A stretch of DNA of 64,000 nt from Phymorhynchus buccinoides (taxonomy: Eukaryota > Mollusca > Gastropoda > Neogastropoda > Raphitomidae), in assembly GCA_017654935.2 (NCBI GenBank), contig CM065704.1:23114077-23178076 (forward strand), read 5' to 3'. This document shows, piece by piece, positions 46,277-56,334 of this stretch; position 1 is the first letter of the stretch, and the number at the start of each line of letters is the position of its first letter. The position numbers and the translations under genes were made by a program. Below the pieces are notes generated by a model. That model saw nothing but the letters and a program-made list of their open reading frames with translations, ran no database searches and was not told the origin of the DNA.

Positions 46277-49200
46277 GTACTTTCCTTTGCATTATGTTAT
46301 CTGAAAATAAATACACAGGGGTTATTCGCATTCATGCCCTTTGTGGGTTGGATCAATTTGCTCGACAATGTTGTTGCTGAACGATGCTGTTCAACGGAGG
46401 GCAGGAATTTTAACGAGCTAGGATTAGGAATGTTTGACTTTGACTGGGGCACGGTGTCGAATGCCTTCGAGAAGTCCAAGATCGCGATGTCCGTCTGCAC
46501 GTTCTTCTCAAAGCTTGAGCACAGGTCATGGAGGGTAGTGACCAGCTTTTCTTCTTCTTCTGCCAACAATCGGACCCAACCGCTATCGAAATACATCCAG
46601 CGTGGAGACTATGTATAGCATGAGACTTAGCAGCAGTCATGCTAAGTCTCATGCTATCTCAACGTGAATACCGTCCCTGGTCCCCACTCTCCCAGCGTAG
46701 AAGGAAGGCCCGCCTCACCAACTTCTTCAAGATCCATCGTGGAGAGTTGGTAATCAACTCCACCAGGAAGCCAACCCCCAACCCCCCAACTAGAACAACA
46801 CGCTCCCTGCATGCTGAGTCTTACCAGCTGCCGGTGTCTGAGAAATAAGTACCTCCCATGAAATAAGTACCTTTCGCATGCACAATAGTAGTAGTAGTAC
46901 TAGTAGTAGAGATAGGGCCTATGAATCGTCCCATCATTGGTACAATCTTTATGTATGGTGTCTGATTTGCATACACAGGGGTCGCGCTAACACATGTTTC
47001 TTGCGTATTTGACGCGTTTAAAAAATCGCTGACGCATTTTTGCGGCGTTTACGCGTAATCCGTATGCAAAATGACGTCCGCTCAAAATCGCATCTGAGTC
47101 TAGATGGTGAATCAGACTTTAGAAGTCCTACACGTATAGTGGTAATACTGGTATGGTTCTGCTACACCAAATATTGGAACAGACTATAGAAAATTGCCAA
47201 TGCTTTCAGAGGAGGTAAGTATCCCATCCTTTCTGAGTTCTCTTTCATTAGTTATCCATATTCCGTCCAGTACTGCTGTGACGTAGGCGTAGTGCAGTGT
47301 GGCGGGAAAATCACTGTAAGTGCATTGTCTGACTCCACCCCCCACCCCATCTCCCCACCCCCACCCCCTTTCAGCCTTTGCTTCCTTTCATGGTGCTTGG
47401 CCACTGGATATCCAGATTCCAGTCAATTAACTGTGACGTAAATGAAGCGTTTGGCGCAAAATGAACGCGTTGTTGCACAATTGCCAGACTTCTGTCTTTG
47501 ACTCCTTCAGTCTATGCCGTGATCGCTGAAAATGACTGGTTAGTGAATAAAAATGCATGTTTTTGTTGCTGGTCTTGTTTTCATTGTTTTTAGCTTAGAT
47601 TTATCATTTTGTTCTTTGACGCGATTTTTTGCTTCCCTTACGCATTTTTTGGCCGACGTCGCGTAAGCAAAACGCGTTTTCAAAAACACTAGCGCGACCC
47701 CTGTTACATCACTAATGTATAAGCAATTTCATAGCATCAATCAAAGTCATAAAAAAGATCTCTATATTTTGGAATTTCATCCAAAAGGTTCTTGAAATTG
47801 TTAATATTATATGTAAATTTAATGTTAGTAGGTAGGCTATTCCAGTGATTAGCAACTCGGTGCGAAAATGAAAACTTCCTTCTATTACTTTATTTAGTCT
47901 TGCTGTATTGAATATAAATTTTACCTTCTGAATTTCTTTTGAAGACAATAGAACCATTATTATTTCATGTGAGAAATAAGTCAACTATTATTTAAAATAT
48001 TGAGATTTAAGTGCTCAATCTACACGGAAAGAACCCAAAAATAGAGTGGGAGGGTGTAAATCTACATCTTTACTGATAAATCGATGTATAAAGCCATGCC
48101 ACTTAGTTTCGTATTTTTTCAAAATGGCGGACGATATGAACAACCACCCATGCAACCAAAATAAATAATAATAAATATTAGAAAAATATCCCTAACTTCT
48201 CAATTATTTAATGATGAATTCTCTGTTCTTCCTGCATGCCACAAGATGCCTCTGAATATATTTATGGGTGAATCTTTCCTAAACAGCTAACAATTCGATT
48301 GAGGAAAGAGTATTTATTTCATGGGTTAGGTATTTTATGCAACACCGGCATGCAGGACTCTGTACCGCCAGCAGTCTTTCTTCCCTCGCACCATTGCTGA
48401 GTGGAACGCACTTCCACCGGTGGCAGTTTCATCAGCCATGGTGGAAGCCTTCAAGAACCAAATCTAAATTCCCCCTCCCCCCTCCATCCTCCTCCCCTTC
48501 AACCCTCAGTCCCTCCCTGGCCCCCCACTCCATCTCTCCAGTGCCCCCCTCCCCCCACTCCCTTCCCTACCAAACTGAGACTCATCATACCCTCGAATTG
48601 ACACTGATTAAACCTGATTGACTATATCTTAACATGCGCAGAGCCCTTCTCAGTTCTATATCATCAGAATCTCCAAATGGATGAAGGCGGATGATTAGTT
48701 TAATCGAAGAAGAAGATGCTGAATTACTCCAAGATGAAGGTCAAGCTTTCAAAGATGTCTTAAATAGAGTTTAGTCTAGACTCTGTTTCTTCTTCTAAGT
48801 TCTTCTTCTTCAGTTGGGGATGTTGAGGATGTTTCAGACCATTAACCTCCACTGCCCCGTCACAGTAGCTTTTCTCAGCTCCTTTCAGTTCATGTCTTTT
48901 GTTCACTCGTCACCAGCATAAACCAATTAAAGTGTTTTATCCATTAGGCTTACATTGTTTTCGCTGGCCCACTTGTAACTTTTCCTATCCCTACCTGTTT
49001 TTAGTCAATGATAAGAATAGCTGTTAAAGGAAATAACTTGAAACAAGTAGCTCTCTGTGGAAAACTGAAAGGAGCTAGAATGAGGGGAATTATACTGTAT
49101 GTGCATCCTCTATAGCGCGTCAGTACTTGCCACCGAGTAGCGATATTGCCGCGTTCAAAAATTGTGCGGCAAACCGGCGGCGCATGCACAAGCAAGTAGT

Positions 49201-52200
49201 AGGCAGCAGCGAAGGGGTTAATAGCGCACAGGATGCGTGCTATGTGAATTCGTGTCATCCATCCCACCGGCACACACGGCCTACTCGTACCGAACAGTGT
49301 GATGGGCTTTAACGTGTGCAAAACTTATAATTTAAATAAATGTTGGGTAAAGATGCAGATCAACACCCCCTGTCACAGTCTTGGTTCATTGTGTTCTTTC
49401 CGTCTTGCTTTTATCTTCTGAGTTGTACTATTATTGAATACATATTTTTAATTGTGTAAATGGATTAAAATTAACGTTAAATACAGAAAACGATAGAGGT
49501 TTAAGTGCTCAATCTGCAGTAAGAAAGGCAAGACGGAAAAATAATGAGAAATGGAGGAGGGGGTGTTGATTTGCATGTTTGTTTATTTTTTGGACTATAC
49601 AGGCACCTTACTATGAGGTGTACCCCCCAAATTTTACACATAATTTAGATTTTGTTTACCTTTTACACTTTTTACTATTTTGTCCATATTATAAGGCACA
49701 CGGATCTCAATCTGGGGAGCTTCTTATGCTCCGTAAAATACTGTATTTGTTTGTTGTTTTTTGTTTGTTTTCTGTGTGGTTTTGTGTGTTGTTGCTGTTT
49801 TTGTTTTGTACTTGTTTGTTTTGTTTTGGTTTGTTTGTTTTTCTTGACTGGTCTTGGAATATTTGTGCTATTGGGTAAGGCTTTTGTCTTCTTTTTTTTC
49901 TTTTCTTTTAAGAAGTGGGGTATTGAATTCTGCATGGGAATTGTCCACGAATTCACGGATTTCCGTGAAAAAAAAATTGAAATTGTTACTAAATACTTCG
50001 TTTTTGTTACTAAATACTTCAATTGGGGGGGTTTTCAGAGTCTTTTGCCTCTGACAATTCCCATGCCTGTGAATTACTGATTGTGCGGCCCTTGTACGTC
50101 TAGTGATATTGCTTCGTTTCAGGATTGTCTGGCCAACCTCACAAGTCAAGAATACTTCTCTCCAAATGAATCGGAAGAAACGCGACAGAGTAAGTATTCA
50201 TATCTTATAGTTTACGCTAAGCTAAAATGATGTTCAAATTCTAATCACTGCAATAACAAGCAAAAACATTATGTACCAATACTACCATGATAAAATGTTT
50301 GGACTAGACCAAACAGATAATGCTGGAGTGTATAAATGACCAATTTTCTCCCTAGTGAGATAATAAAGTATCGACTTGACTTGACTTGAGTAAGTTTATA
50401 AATCTCTGTTACTAAGCCAAAAGCATTTAAGCAATGTTCAACTTTTAGTCACTGCAATAGCCTACGGATGGAAGTTCAGTTTAACGTCGCGTATCGGCTT
50501 TCGCCATGTACGACGGGCTGAACAAACCAACCACGGTATAAACAAAGCGATCAGTATGAATAGCCTACAAATAATAAATTGATTAAAAAGTAAGTGCCAT
50601 AGGAAAGTGCTTAGAGTTAGACCAAAGAAATATTTTCAAGTAATTATTTTTGTACAATAAAATAAAATAAAAAGGGAGGGGGACTGTTCAAAATATTAAT
50701 TTCAGAATATCAATTATTAGAAACCACTGAACTTGACACAGTGGAGTCTATAGGCCTCTGCAACTAGGGTTATTAACGCCCTTGACAGTGAGAGTGATGT
50801 TCTTGCTGGTCAGTACTGACAAGGGCATTCACTCTTGCGAAAGGCAGCCATTTAGTGGTATCAAATAGGGTTATTGGCCAGGGTTATTCTCCTGTCTGGT
50901 CAGTACTGAACCATCTTCCACCACCCACCAAGGGCATTCACTCTTGCAAAAGGTGTTCGTTGCAGACCCAAATAGGGCATTTGCCAGTGTAAATCAGTTT
51001 TGATTTGTGATTCAGGCAAGGTCGTGTCACTCAGTGTCCCAAGCTACATCCCCTTGCTGAAGGATAAAAAAAAAAAGAAACAGTGGGTGAGACCAGGCCT
51101 GTATATCATGAGGATAAACTTGATTTTAAAGCTCAAAGCATTTAGTTTGGTTCAACACTTCCAGCACTGTTCCCTAACTATCCATAACACCTCATCGAAG
51201 CCTTGCAGTGTTGATTCTATCTTTAACCCTTTCGCCGCCAGCCATTTTTCAACCCAAAAAGTTTATTAAACTTACCTCGGTAAAGAAAAGTTGGAATCTG
51301 CAATACTGTGAATCCCCCTATGACATGCATCAAATAAATCATCTCCTTATCTCCCAAAATTTACAACATAAGGTCACTGGCTAACTGATCCAACTTTCAT
51401 GCCTTTTAGTAGCATGGGTGTTAAATCAATGTGGTGCATAAATGCGACATTGGCGGTGAAAGGGTTAAAACCAGGGGGGCAGATTCAGCGCATTAAATTT
51501 ACCTCTAGATTATAACCAACGTTTCCAAGCATAGCTCCTTCGTCTGGGTACATACACACACACACATACCCAAACTAAATGTAAACAAATCTAGAAATTG
51601 ATGTCATAAAGACGCAATTTTTGTCGGTTTTGTTTTTATTTTTGTTGTTGTTTAGTGTTTTGGATTTCCTCAACACACCTCTTTATTTTTAAATTTTCCT
51701 GAGACTGAAATCCTGCAGTTATTTATTTTTTATTTTTTATTACACTTATGTTACCTCTAGATTTGTAGAGGGTCACCTGGACATTTTACTTTAACCCGTT
51801 CGACGTCAGCCATTTTTCAGCCAAGAAATACCAATAAACTTAACTGGGTAGAGAAAAAAACAACTGCAATATTGGGAACTCCTCTGTGACATGTATAACA
51901 TTAGGCCTATCCTTACCTCCCAAAGTTAAGAAAATGGGGTCTTCAAATAACAGGCCCTGATCCTATGCCTTTTAGTGACATGGGTGTTAAACCATTGTGG
52001 TGCATAAATGCGACATTAGCGGTGAAAGGGTTAAGGGGTCTCTCTTTATAATTTCTTAGCACTTTTTTGCGTTTTAAATGTGCGTCGTTTGAAAACTTGC
52101 TACGTTTTGTAAGGCACTGGCCTGAAATCCAGTACCTGAGACGGGGAGATTTGTGTGTCATGGACGCACATTTGTGCGTAAGAAGTAGCGCTGCCTTGTC

Positions 52201-53119
52201 ATGTAAGCTTTTTTTGCGGTGCAGGCGTGGAGCACACCATTCAGCAGTTCCTGGACGTGGCGCGCCAGACGGAGGCTTTCTTCCTCACCAAGCGCCTCGA
52301 CCTGTCCATTCAGAAGCCAGAGCAGGTGCTGAAAGAGGTGGGTGAGAACATAACAAGAAGAATTATGAATTAACACGGATGCTCCTTCGTGCAGGATGTC
52401 CTGAGTTGCAGGATGTCCTGAGTTGCAGGAATTTTAAATTGCCTAGAGCCGGTGACGCCGGATTATGAGAATTTTGAAAAACATTTTTCAAGCCGTGCAA
52501 AATGTGGCCATGTGTGCCACTTTGAGGGCGCCCATTCTGATTTTTCTTTTCAATCTAAATCAAATTTAATAATGAAACACGATATAGCACAAATGAAAAC
52601 TTGGGTATGAAACATATTATTTTAGAAGAACGGCTGTCCTATATATATTGCATCAAATCCATCTATGTGCTGAGCGCTCATGCGTGTACACACATGCCCG
52701 GGTTTGGTTTTTTGTTGTTGCAGGAAATCGTCGAGCTCCGACAAGAACTAGAGCGCAAGGAGAAGCTGGTCGAGAAGCACCACGAGCGTCTTCAGTCCTG
52801 GCAGAGCCTGCTCCAGAGACCCACCCTGCCCTCCTCAGCAGCTCAGCCCCCTCAGCCCTCCTCCTCATCCTCCTCCTCCTTCCCCCCTCCATCCTCCCAG
52901 AGCCAGGGGGGATACCCGGGCCCGCCCCAACAACAGATGGGCCCAGGGGCCATGATGTCCCAGGTCCAGCCGGGGCAGTACCCGGGACCCCCCCTGCCAG
53001 GGTCCCAGGGGGGGTACGGCATGCCCCCTCCCCACCAGCTGCCCCCCTCCTACACCCAGAACCCCCTCACCTACCTGGAGCAGAACCTCTCCAACATTGG
53101 CATGCCTGAGAGGCGGTAG
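46211..53119 (+). CDS. MED28: Mediator complex subunit 28 (MED28), four coding exons
   Basis: MED28 is a small helical subunit of the Mediator head, which links transcription factors to RNA polymerase II in the nucleus. Exons join as 46211-46276, 50123-50189, 52225-52337 and 52724-53119; every intron is GT-AG, phases match, and the product is 213 residues (human about 178). Residues 23-82 carry the family core: SQEYF, then [20 protein letters not shown] and [10 protein letters not shown]. Residues 83-113 form a coiled-coil helix ([20 protein letters not shown]). A Ser/Pro/Gln/Gly-rich insert (about 115-190) precedes the conserved end [10 protein letters not shown]. The start codon context AAACATGG is good. 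Introns are full of transposon remnants. Untranslated regions are uncertain; AATAAA occurs at 55329 and 55385, far downstream. Identification is firm and exon boundaries are strongly supported by phase. Confidence 0.95.
46420..46615 (-). pseudogene. LINE reverse-transcriptase core fragment in MED28 intron 1
   Basis: The minus strand reads [20 protein letters not shown] then [13 protein letters not shown]. The last string is RT motif A with its catalytic Asp. The fragment stops right after it, so the enzyme is not functional. Confidence 0.85.
46616..46680. mobile_element. Internally deleted hairpin MITE, GGCCTGTATTCACGTTGA family
   Basis: Only GCATGAGACTTAGCAG ... ATGCTAAGTCTCATGCTATC and AACGTGAATACCGTCCCTGG remain. 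The left terminus and much of the interior are missing compared with 53643-53798. Confidence 0.75.
46681..46850 (+). pseudogene. LINE ORF2 fragment after the RT domain, in MED28 intron 1
   Basis: Reads [20 protein letters not shown] and later [19 protein letters not shown] before a stop. The RRRxARLxxFFKIxxG pattern lies just before the FFPRTI ending in LINE ORF2. The 48342-48466 fragment in the same orientation may be its continuation, separated by later insertions. Confidence 0.7.
46976..47703. mobile_element. hAT-like non-autonomous DNA transposon in MED28 intron 1
   Basis: Termini CAGGGGTCGCGCTA and TAGCGCGACCCCTG are perfect 14-bp inverted repeats, 728 bases apart. Both subterminal regions are dense in TGACGCG, TTACGCG and ACGCATTTTT motifs in mixed orientation, as is usual for transposase-binding regions. 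CAGGG-type ends suggest the hAT superfamily. I do not see a convincing 8-bp target duplication, and there is no transposase frame. Confidence 0.75.
47735..47955 (-). pseudogene. LINE ORF2 C-terminal fragment in MED28 intron 1
   Basis: The minus strand reads [19 protein letters not shown] then [20 protein letters not shown] and a stop. RxANxWNSLP and FKNLLD are the LINE C-terminal pattern. It is similar in type to 45385-45595. Confidence 0.7.
48011..48090. repeat. Partial copy of the 49334-49593 fold-back element
   Basis: TTTAAGTGCTCAATCT and a GGGTGT...AAATCTACAT segment match the right part of the element at 49495-49590. Confidence 0.5.
48342..48715 (+). pseudogene. LINE 3' end with GAA tail in MED28 intron 1
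   Basis: Reads [20 protein letters not shown] then PPVAVSS...EAFKNQI and a stop near 48466, a C-rich 3' untranslated region, and a tail CGAAGAAGAAG near 48705. This is the best-preserved copy of the ORF2 ending seen three times in the window. Confidence 0.8.
49334..49593. mobile_element. Fold-back element in MED28 intron 1
   Basis: Left arm AAATAAATGTTGGGTAAAGA, then ATCAACACCCCC and CCGTCTTGC, and right arm GCAAGACGG, GGGGGTGTTGAT and ATGTTTGTTTATTTT, are inverted repeats of 35-40 bases. No target duplication is clear and nothing is coded. Confidence 0.55.
49594..50122. other. 3' part of MED28 intron 1
   Basis: T/G-rich sequence with a short inverted pair (CATGGGAATTGTCCACGAAT versus CTGACAATTCCCATG). 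It ends at the exon 2 acceptor, and no gene is present. Confidence 0.6.
50123..50189 (+). CDS. MED28: MED28 exon 2
   Basis: The acceptor TTTCAG/GATTGT is followed by 67 bases reading [20 protein letters not shown] then RQ, with donor CAGA/GTAAGT (phase 1). LxSQxYF is shared with vertebrate MED28. It is too short to detect except by homology and splice signals. Confidence 0.9.
50755..50990 (+). repeat. Dispersed dimeric repeat in MED28 intron 2
   Basis: Reverse complement of 8095-8335. GTCAGTACTGA and AAGGGCATTCACTCTTGC each occur twice within it. Confidence 0.7.
51227..51464. mobile_element. piggyBac-like MITE P1 in MED28 intron 2
   Basis: TTAA at 51223-51226 and 51465-51468; termini CCCTTTCGCCGCCAGC and TGGCGGTGAAAGGG. 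The TTAA duplication with CCC...GGG ends is the piggyBac signature. 238 bases, non-coding. Confidence 0.8.
51795..52030. mobile_element. piggyBac-like MITE P2 in MED28 intron 2
   Basis: TTAA at 51791-51794 and 52031-52034; ends CCCGTTCGACGTCAGCCA and TTAGCGGTGAAAGGG. It is aligned along its length with P1 (CAGCCATTTTTCA, GACATG, ATGCCTTTTAGT, TGGTGCATAAATGCGACATT) but clearly diverged, so the two are separate old insertions. Confidence 0.8.
52225..52337 (+). CDS. MED28: MED28 exon 3
   Basis: Acceptor TGCAG/GCGTGG and donor GAG/GTGGGT. The 113 bases complete a split Ser codon and encode [20 protein letters not shown] and [14 protein letters not shown], the most conserved part of the protein. 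Confidence 0.95.
52724..53119 (+). CDS. MED28: MED28 exon 4, terminal coding exon
   Basis: Acceptor TTGTTGCAG/GAAATC, 131 codons and TAG at 53117-53119. It encodes the coiled-coil helix, the low-complexity Ser/Pro/Gln/Gly insert and the conserved end [17 protein letters not shown]. The open frame extends upstream to 52601 but that part is intronic. Base composition is much more C-rich than the surroundings. Confidence 0.95.
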   Translation, partial: EIVELRQELERKEKLVEKHHERLQSWQSLLQRPTLPSSAAQPPQPSSSSSSSFPPPSSQSQGGYPGPPQQQMGPGAMMSQVQPGQYPGPPLPGSQGGYGMPPPHQLPPSYTQNPLTYLEQNLSNIGMPERR

Positions 53120-53560
53120 GGAGGTTTGTCCCTTCCCCTCTCTCCTCCCACCTCCCTCTCCTCCCCCTCCTCCCCCCTCCTCACCAGCTGCCCCCCTCCT
53201 ACACCCAGAACCCCCTCACCTACCTGGAGCAGAACCTCTCCAACATTGGCATGCCAGAGAGGCGGTAGGGAGGTTTCTCCCTCCCCCGTCCCCTCCCCCC
53301 TCTCTCTCCTCCCCCCTCCCTACCAGCTGCCCCCCTCCTACACCCAGAACCCCCTCACCTACCTGGAGCAGAACCTCTCCAACATTGGCATGCCAGAGAG
53401 GCGGTAGGGAGGTTTCTCCCTCCCCCGTCCCCTCCCCCCTCTCTCCTCCCCCCCCTCCCCACCAGCTGCCCCCCTCCTACACCCAGAACCCCCTCACCTA
53501 CCTGGAGCAGAACCTCTCCAACATTGGCATGCCAGAGAGGTGGTAGGGAGGTTTGTCCCT
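53034..53560 (+). repeat. Tandem repeat of the MED28 coding end with stop codon, four copies
   Basis: ACCAGCTGCCCCCCTCCTAC begins at 53034 (genuine coding copy), 53183, 53322 and 53461. Stop codons TAG fall at 53117, 53266, 53405 and 53544, so the periods are 149, 139 and 139. Each copy would encode [20 protein letters not shown] then GMPER and R (W in copy 4). The joining DNA is CCTCCCC-rich. Copies are nearly identical, pointing to recent expansion. Copies 2-4 lie in the 3' untranslated region of the predicted transcript. Confidence 0.97.
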
Positions 53561-53642
53561 CCGCCGTCCCCCTCCCCCCTCCCTCTCCTCCTCCATCCCT
53601 CTCCTCCCCCCTCTGGGTGGCTAAAGGGGGATATTGCAGACC

Positions 53643-53798
53643 GGGGCCTGTATTCACGTTGAGATAGCATGAGACTTAGCATGATGCTAACTTAGAAGCT
53701 CTTCCAATGTCCTATAGGATTTAATAGGACTTTTGGAAGAGCTTCTAAGTTAGCATGATGCTAAGTCTCATGCTATCTCAACGTGAATACAGGCCCTG
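53643..53798. mobile_element. Hairpin MITE downstream of the MED28 stop
   Basis: A full palindromic copy of the GGCCTGTATTCACGTTGA family, about 520 bases after the MED28 stop. It may fall within the 3' untranslated region, where it would form a long RNA hairpin. Confidence 0.9.
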
Positions 53799-54784
53799 GT
53801 TACTTTACACAATAATTTGAATAGCATTCTCATATGAGCTTCTTTTCAGGCTATGTGCCTGAATTCAGGGCGGATTTCCCCCCCTCCCCCTTCCCCCCTT
53901 CCCCCTCAGGCATGGTGCCCCTGTGACCCACCGGGAACTACGTGAATAGGGCAACCCCTGGACCCTTGCTCAGGTTTTCCAGGATTTTGTTGAAGCACCC
54001 ATGCATTCTACACAGTTGGCACTTCGGCTACACTTTGTTCAAAATCGATCACTTGTTCTCTTCAGTTCTTGACTGCTGCACACTTTCAGTGAATTGTGCT
54101 TGATGATTTTCATGAATTGAACCGGACTCCATGTTTCGCACCAACACTATGCGTTTAACTATCCAGACTACCGTGCTCGTGGCTTTGAGGGGCAACCAGG
54201 TACCATTTTTTGTTGCTGTCCCATCTTCTTTGACTCTGCCTTTTCCCTTTGCTTTCTATCATCTACTATCTTTCTGACTTATTGGCGTTGCTCCCACACC
54301 ACTCGTTCAGAGTCCCAACGCGCAGCCACACCCCGGCTTGTTCAGGTCGCAGAATCTGAGACCAGTAGTTCAAGGGGAACCAGGTACAATGTTGATTGTG
54401 GGGCTGAACGAAGAGTTTCTCCAGACTTTCTTTTTTTGTTGTTGAGAGATTTTGGAATCGAATGTGTGAATTGTGTTTTACTGATTGTGTGAACAGGTGT
54501 GTTTTATTAAGTGTGTGAGTTGGCATGTTTTAAGTGAGTGTGCGTGCGTGGGTTTGGGTGCGTTGGTGCTATGTGAAATCTGAGCATGAGAGTTTTTAGA
54601 ATGTGTGACCAAGTTAGGGGCTTGTCTTTTACACAGAACAACTGTGTATTTTACTATTTTTACTATTTTTAGAATGTTTTAGATTTTTAATCATTGCCAA
54701 AAAGATTGTGTGTCTTCAATTAGTTTTTATGTAGGAGTCATTCACATAATGATTTTATTTTGGGTTGATTCTGCCCTTTTGTGT
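53799..54784. other. Region downstream of MED28 with repeat fragments
   Basis: 54231-54285 repeats the TTTGCTTTCTATCATCTA segment of the GAA-tailed family. 54295-54380 (GAGTCCCAACGCGCAGCCAC ... CAGAATCTGAGACCAGTAGT) matches 61605-61700 in reverse. No gene is recognised. Confidence 0.6.
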
Positions 54785-55180
54785 ATGAAAAGGGGGCAGT
54801 GGGTGGATGCCTCGTGCCTCCATACGGGGAGCTGGGTGACCCCGCCTCCTCCACAAGTCTCACTCTTTGGGGATACCGGGGGGTCTTTCATAAAAATAGT
54901 TCCCCTGCCTTCTGGAAGTTCTGTGCTTGTAACTCTCTTTGACTCTGCCTTTTCCCTTAGCTTTCTATCATCTACCATCTTTCTGACTTATGCAGTTATT
55001 GGCCCATTCTCCTGCCTTTAAACAAAAAATCTTCCAAATTTTCTCATTTGAGCTCCTCCGAAATCGGAATGTGTCGGCTGTACGCAGCGGGGAGACCAGT
55101 GAAAACTGAAAACCGGACACATAAGTACCTTACCCATTACGGCCATATGGTCTGGGAACGCAGAAGAAGAAGAAGAAGTG
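54785..55180 (+). repeat. GAA-tailed dispersed repeat, 5'-truncated
   Basis: Starts at GGGGCAGTGGGTGGATGCC, follows the 38890-39262 sequence and ends in a clean (GAA)n tail, CGCAGAAGAAGAAGAAG, at 55160-55177. 5' truncation plus a simple tail is typical of retroposition. Confidence 0.75.
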
Positions 55181-55463
55181 TATAAAACATGAGTCTTATG
55201 ACCTTCCTTTTTCAAGAATCTGCATGCTTTCATAGCCATCTCTAAGCCTGAGCCTTCGCCCACGGCAGAGGTTTACACTTTTTCAGTACTTTCCCAATTT
55301 TTGTCTGGGTTTGCCCTAAAATTCTATTAATAAAGTTATTGGTTTCCATTTCAGATTTCTTCCATTTACTGCACTTGCAATTGAAATAAATTTTCGCCTT
55401 TACGTTTTGTTACACAAGTTGAAACTAACATGAACATAGTCACCTTCACCTTGGAGGTTATGA

Positions 55464-55649
55464 CAGTGGAACATCCTTTTTAAAACCTCAAAAAAATAAT
55501 CCAAAATAAGGTCTTAAGTGGGAGGGAGTTGTATAAGGGAGGTAATTTTAATACTTACAAAGAAGGGCAATGTCTCAGAGAAGTAGGTCTTAAGTGGGAG
55601 GGGGGTTATAAGGGGGGGGGGGGGGTGTCTTATAAGGGAGGTTCCACTG
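55464..55649. mobile_element. CAGTGGAACC-family MITE, copy 2
   Basis: Ends CAGTGGAACATCC and GGAGGTTCCACTG. The interior shares GTAATTTTAATACTTACAAA and AGAAGGGCAATGTCTCAGAG with copy 3. A poly-G run lies at 55613-55625. Confidence 0.8.
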
Positions 55650-56172
55650 TGCGTTTTAACCTTTGTCTTTTTGAATGTTTTTCTGTCTGTGAAGTGCATC
55701 ACTCAACAACAACAAAATAATGAACAGATCTTGATGATGTTTGTGGAGCTTTAAGGTATGACGCAAAGATCATTCCATTTAATGAGGTAATCTGGATTGC
55801 TATCTGAATGCTAAAACTTTTTTTTTTTAAATTTCCCTATTTTACGTGAGACACTTTTCTTGCTACCTGGATGGAGTGCAAGATTTCTCAGACCATCAGC
55901 TTTTAAAAAAACTGATATGTTTGAGAAAATCGCTCATTAAAATATAGCTCTAATTAGAGTTTTAATACAGGACTTATTCATAGATTTTTTTTCCAAGGTA
56001 TTACAGCTTTTTTTTTCACAAAGAGAGACAGCTCTTGCTTGACTTAAATGCGGTAGACCGAATGATCTCCCTTCAATGTAGGCATTGTGGCAGTGTTTTT
56101 TTTTTATTGCATGCTTGTGGAGGATGCTTTAGTTTTTTGTCATATATATTCTGTTTGCCCGCAAAATTACTA

Positions 56173-56334
56173 CAGCGGAACCTCCCTTATAAGACCTTCA
56201 AAACTCATCCAAAATGAGGTCTTATAAGGGAGGTAATTTTAATACTTACAAAGAAGGGCAATGTCTCAGAGAAGTAGGTCTTATGTGGGAGGGAGTCTTA
56301 TATTGGAGGGGGTCTCATAAGGGAGGTTCCATTG
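56173..56334. mobile_element. CAGTGGAACC-family MITE, copy 3
   Basis: Ends CAGCGGAACCTCCC and GGGAGGTTCCATTG, TA on both sides, 162 bases, palindromic. Confidence 0.85.

Noticed and set aside
49579..50080. Hydrophobic Phe/Leu/Cys-rich frames in MED28 intron 1
   Set aside because: T- and G-rich low complexity; no conserved domain and intronic position.
53097..53546. Additional coding exon or gene after MED28
   Set aside because: The frame is stitched from tandem copies of the MED28 end; each copy has its own stop.
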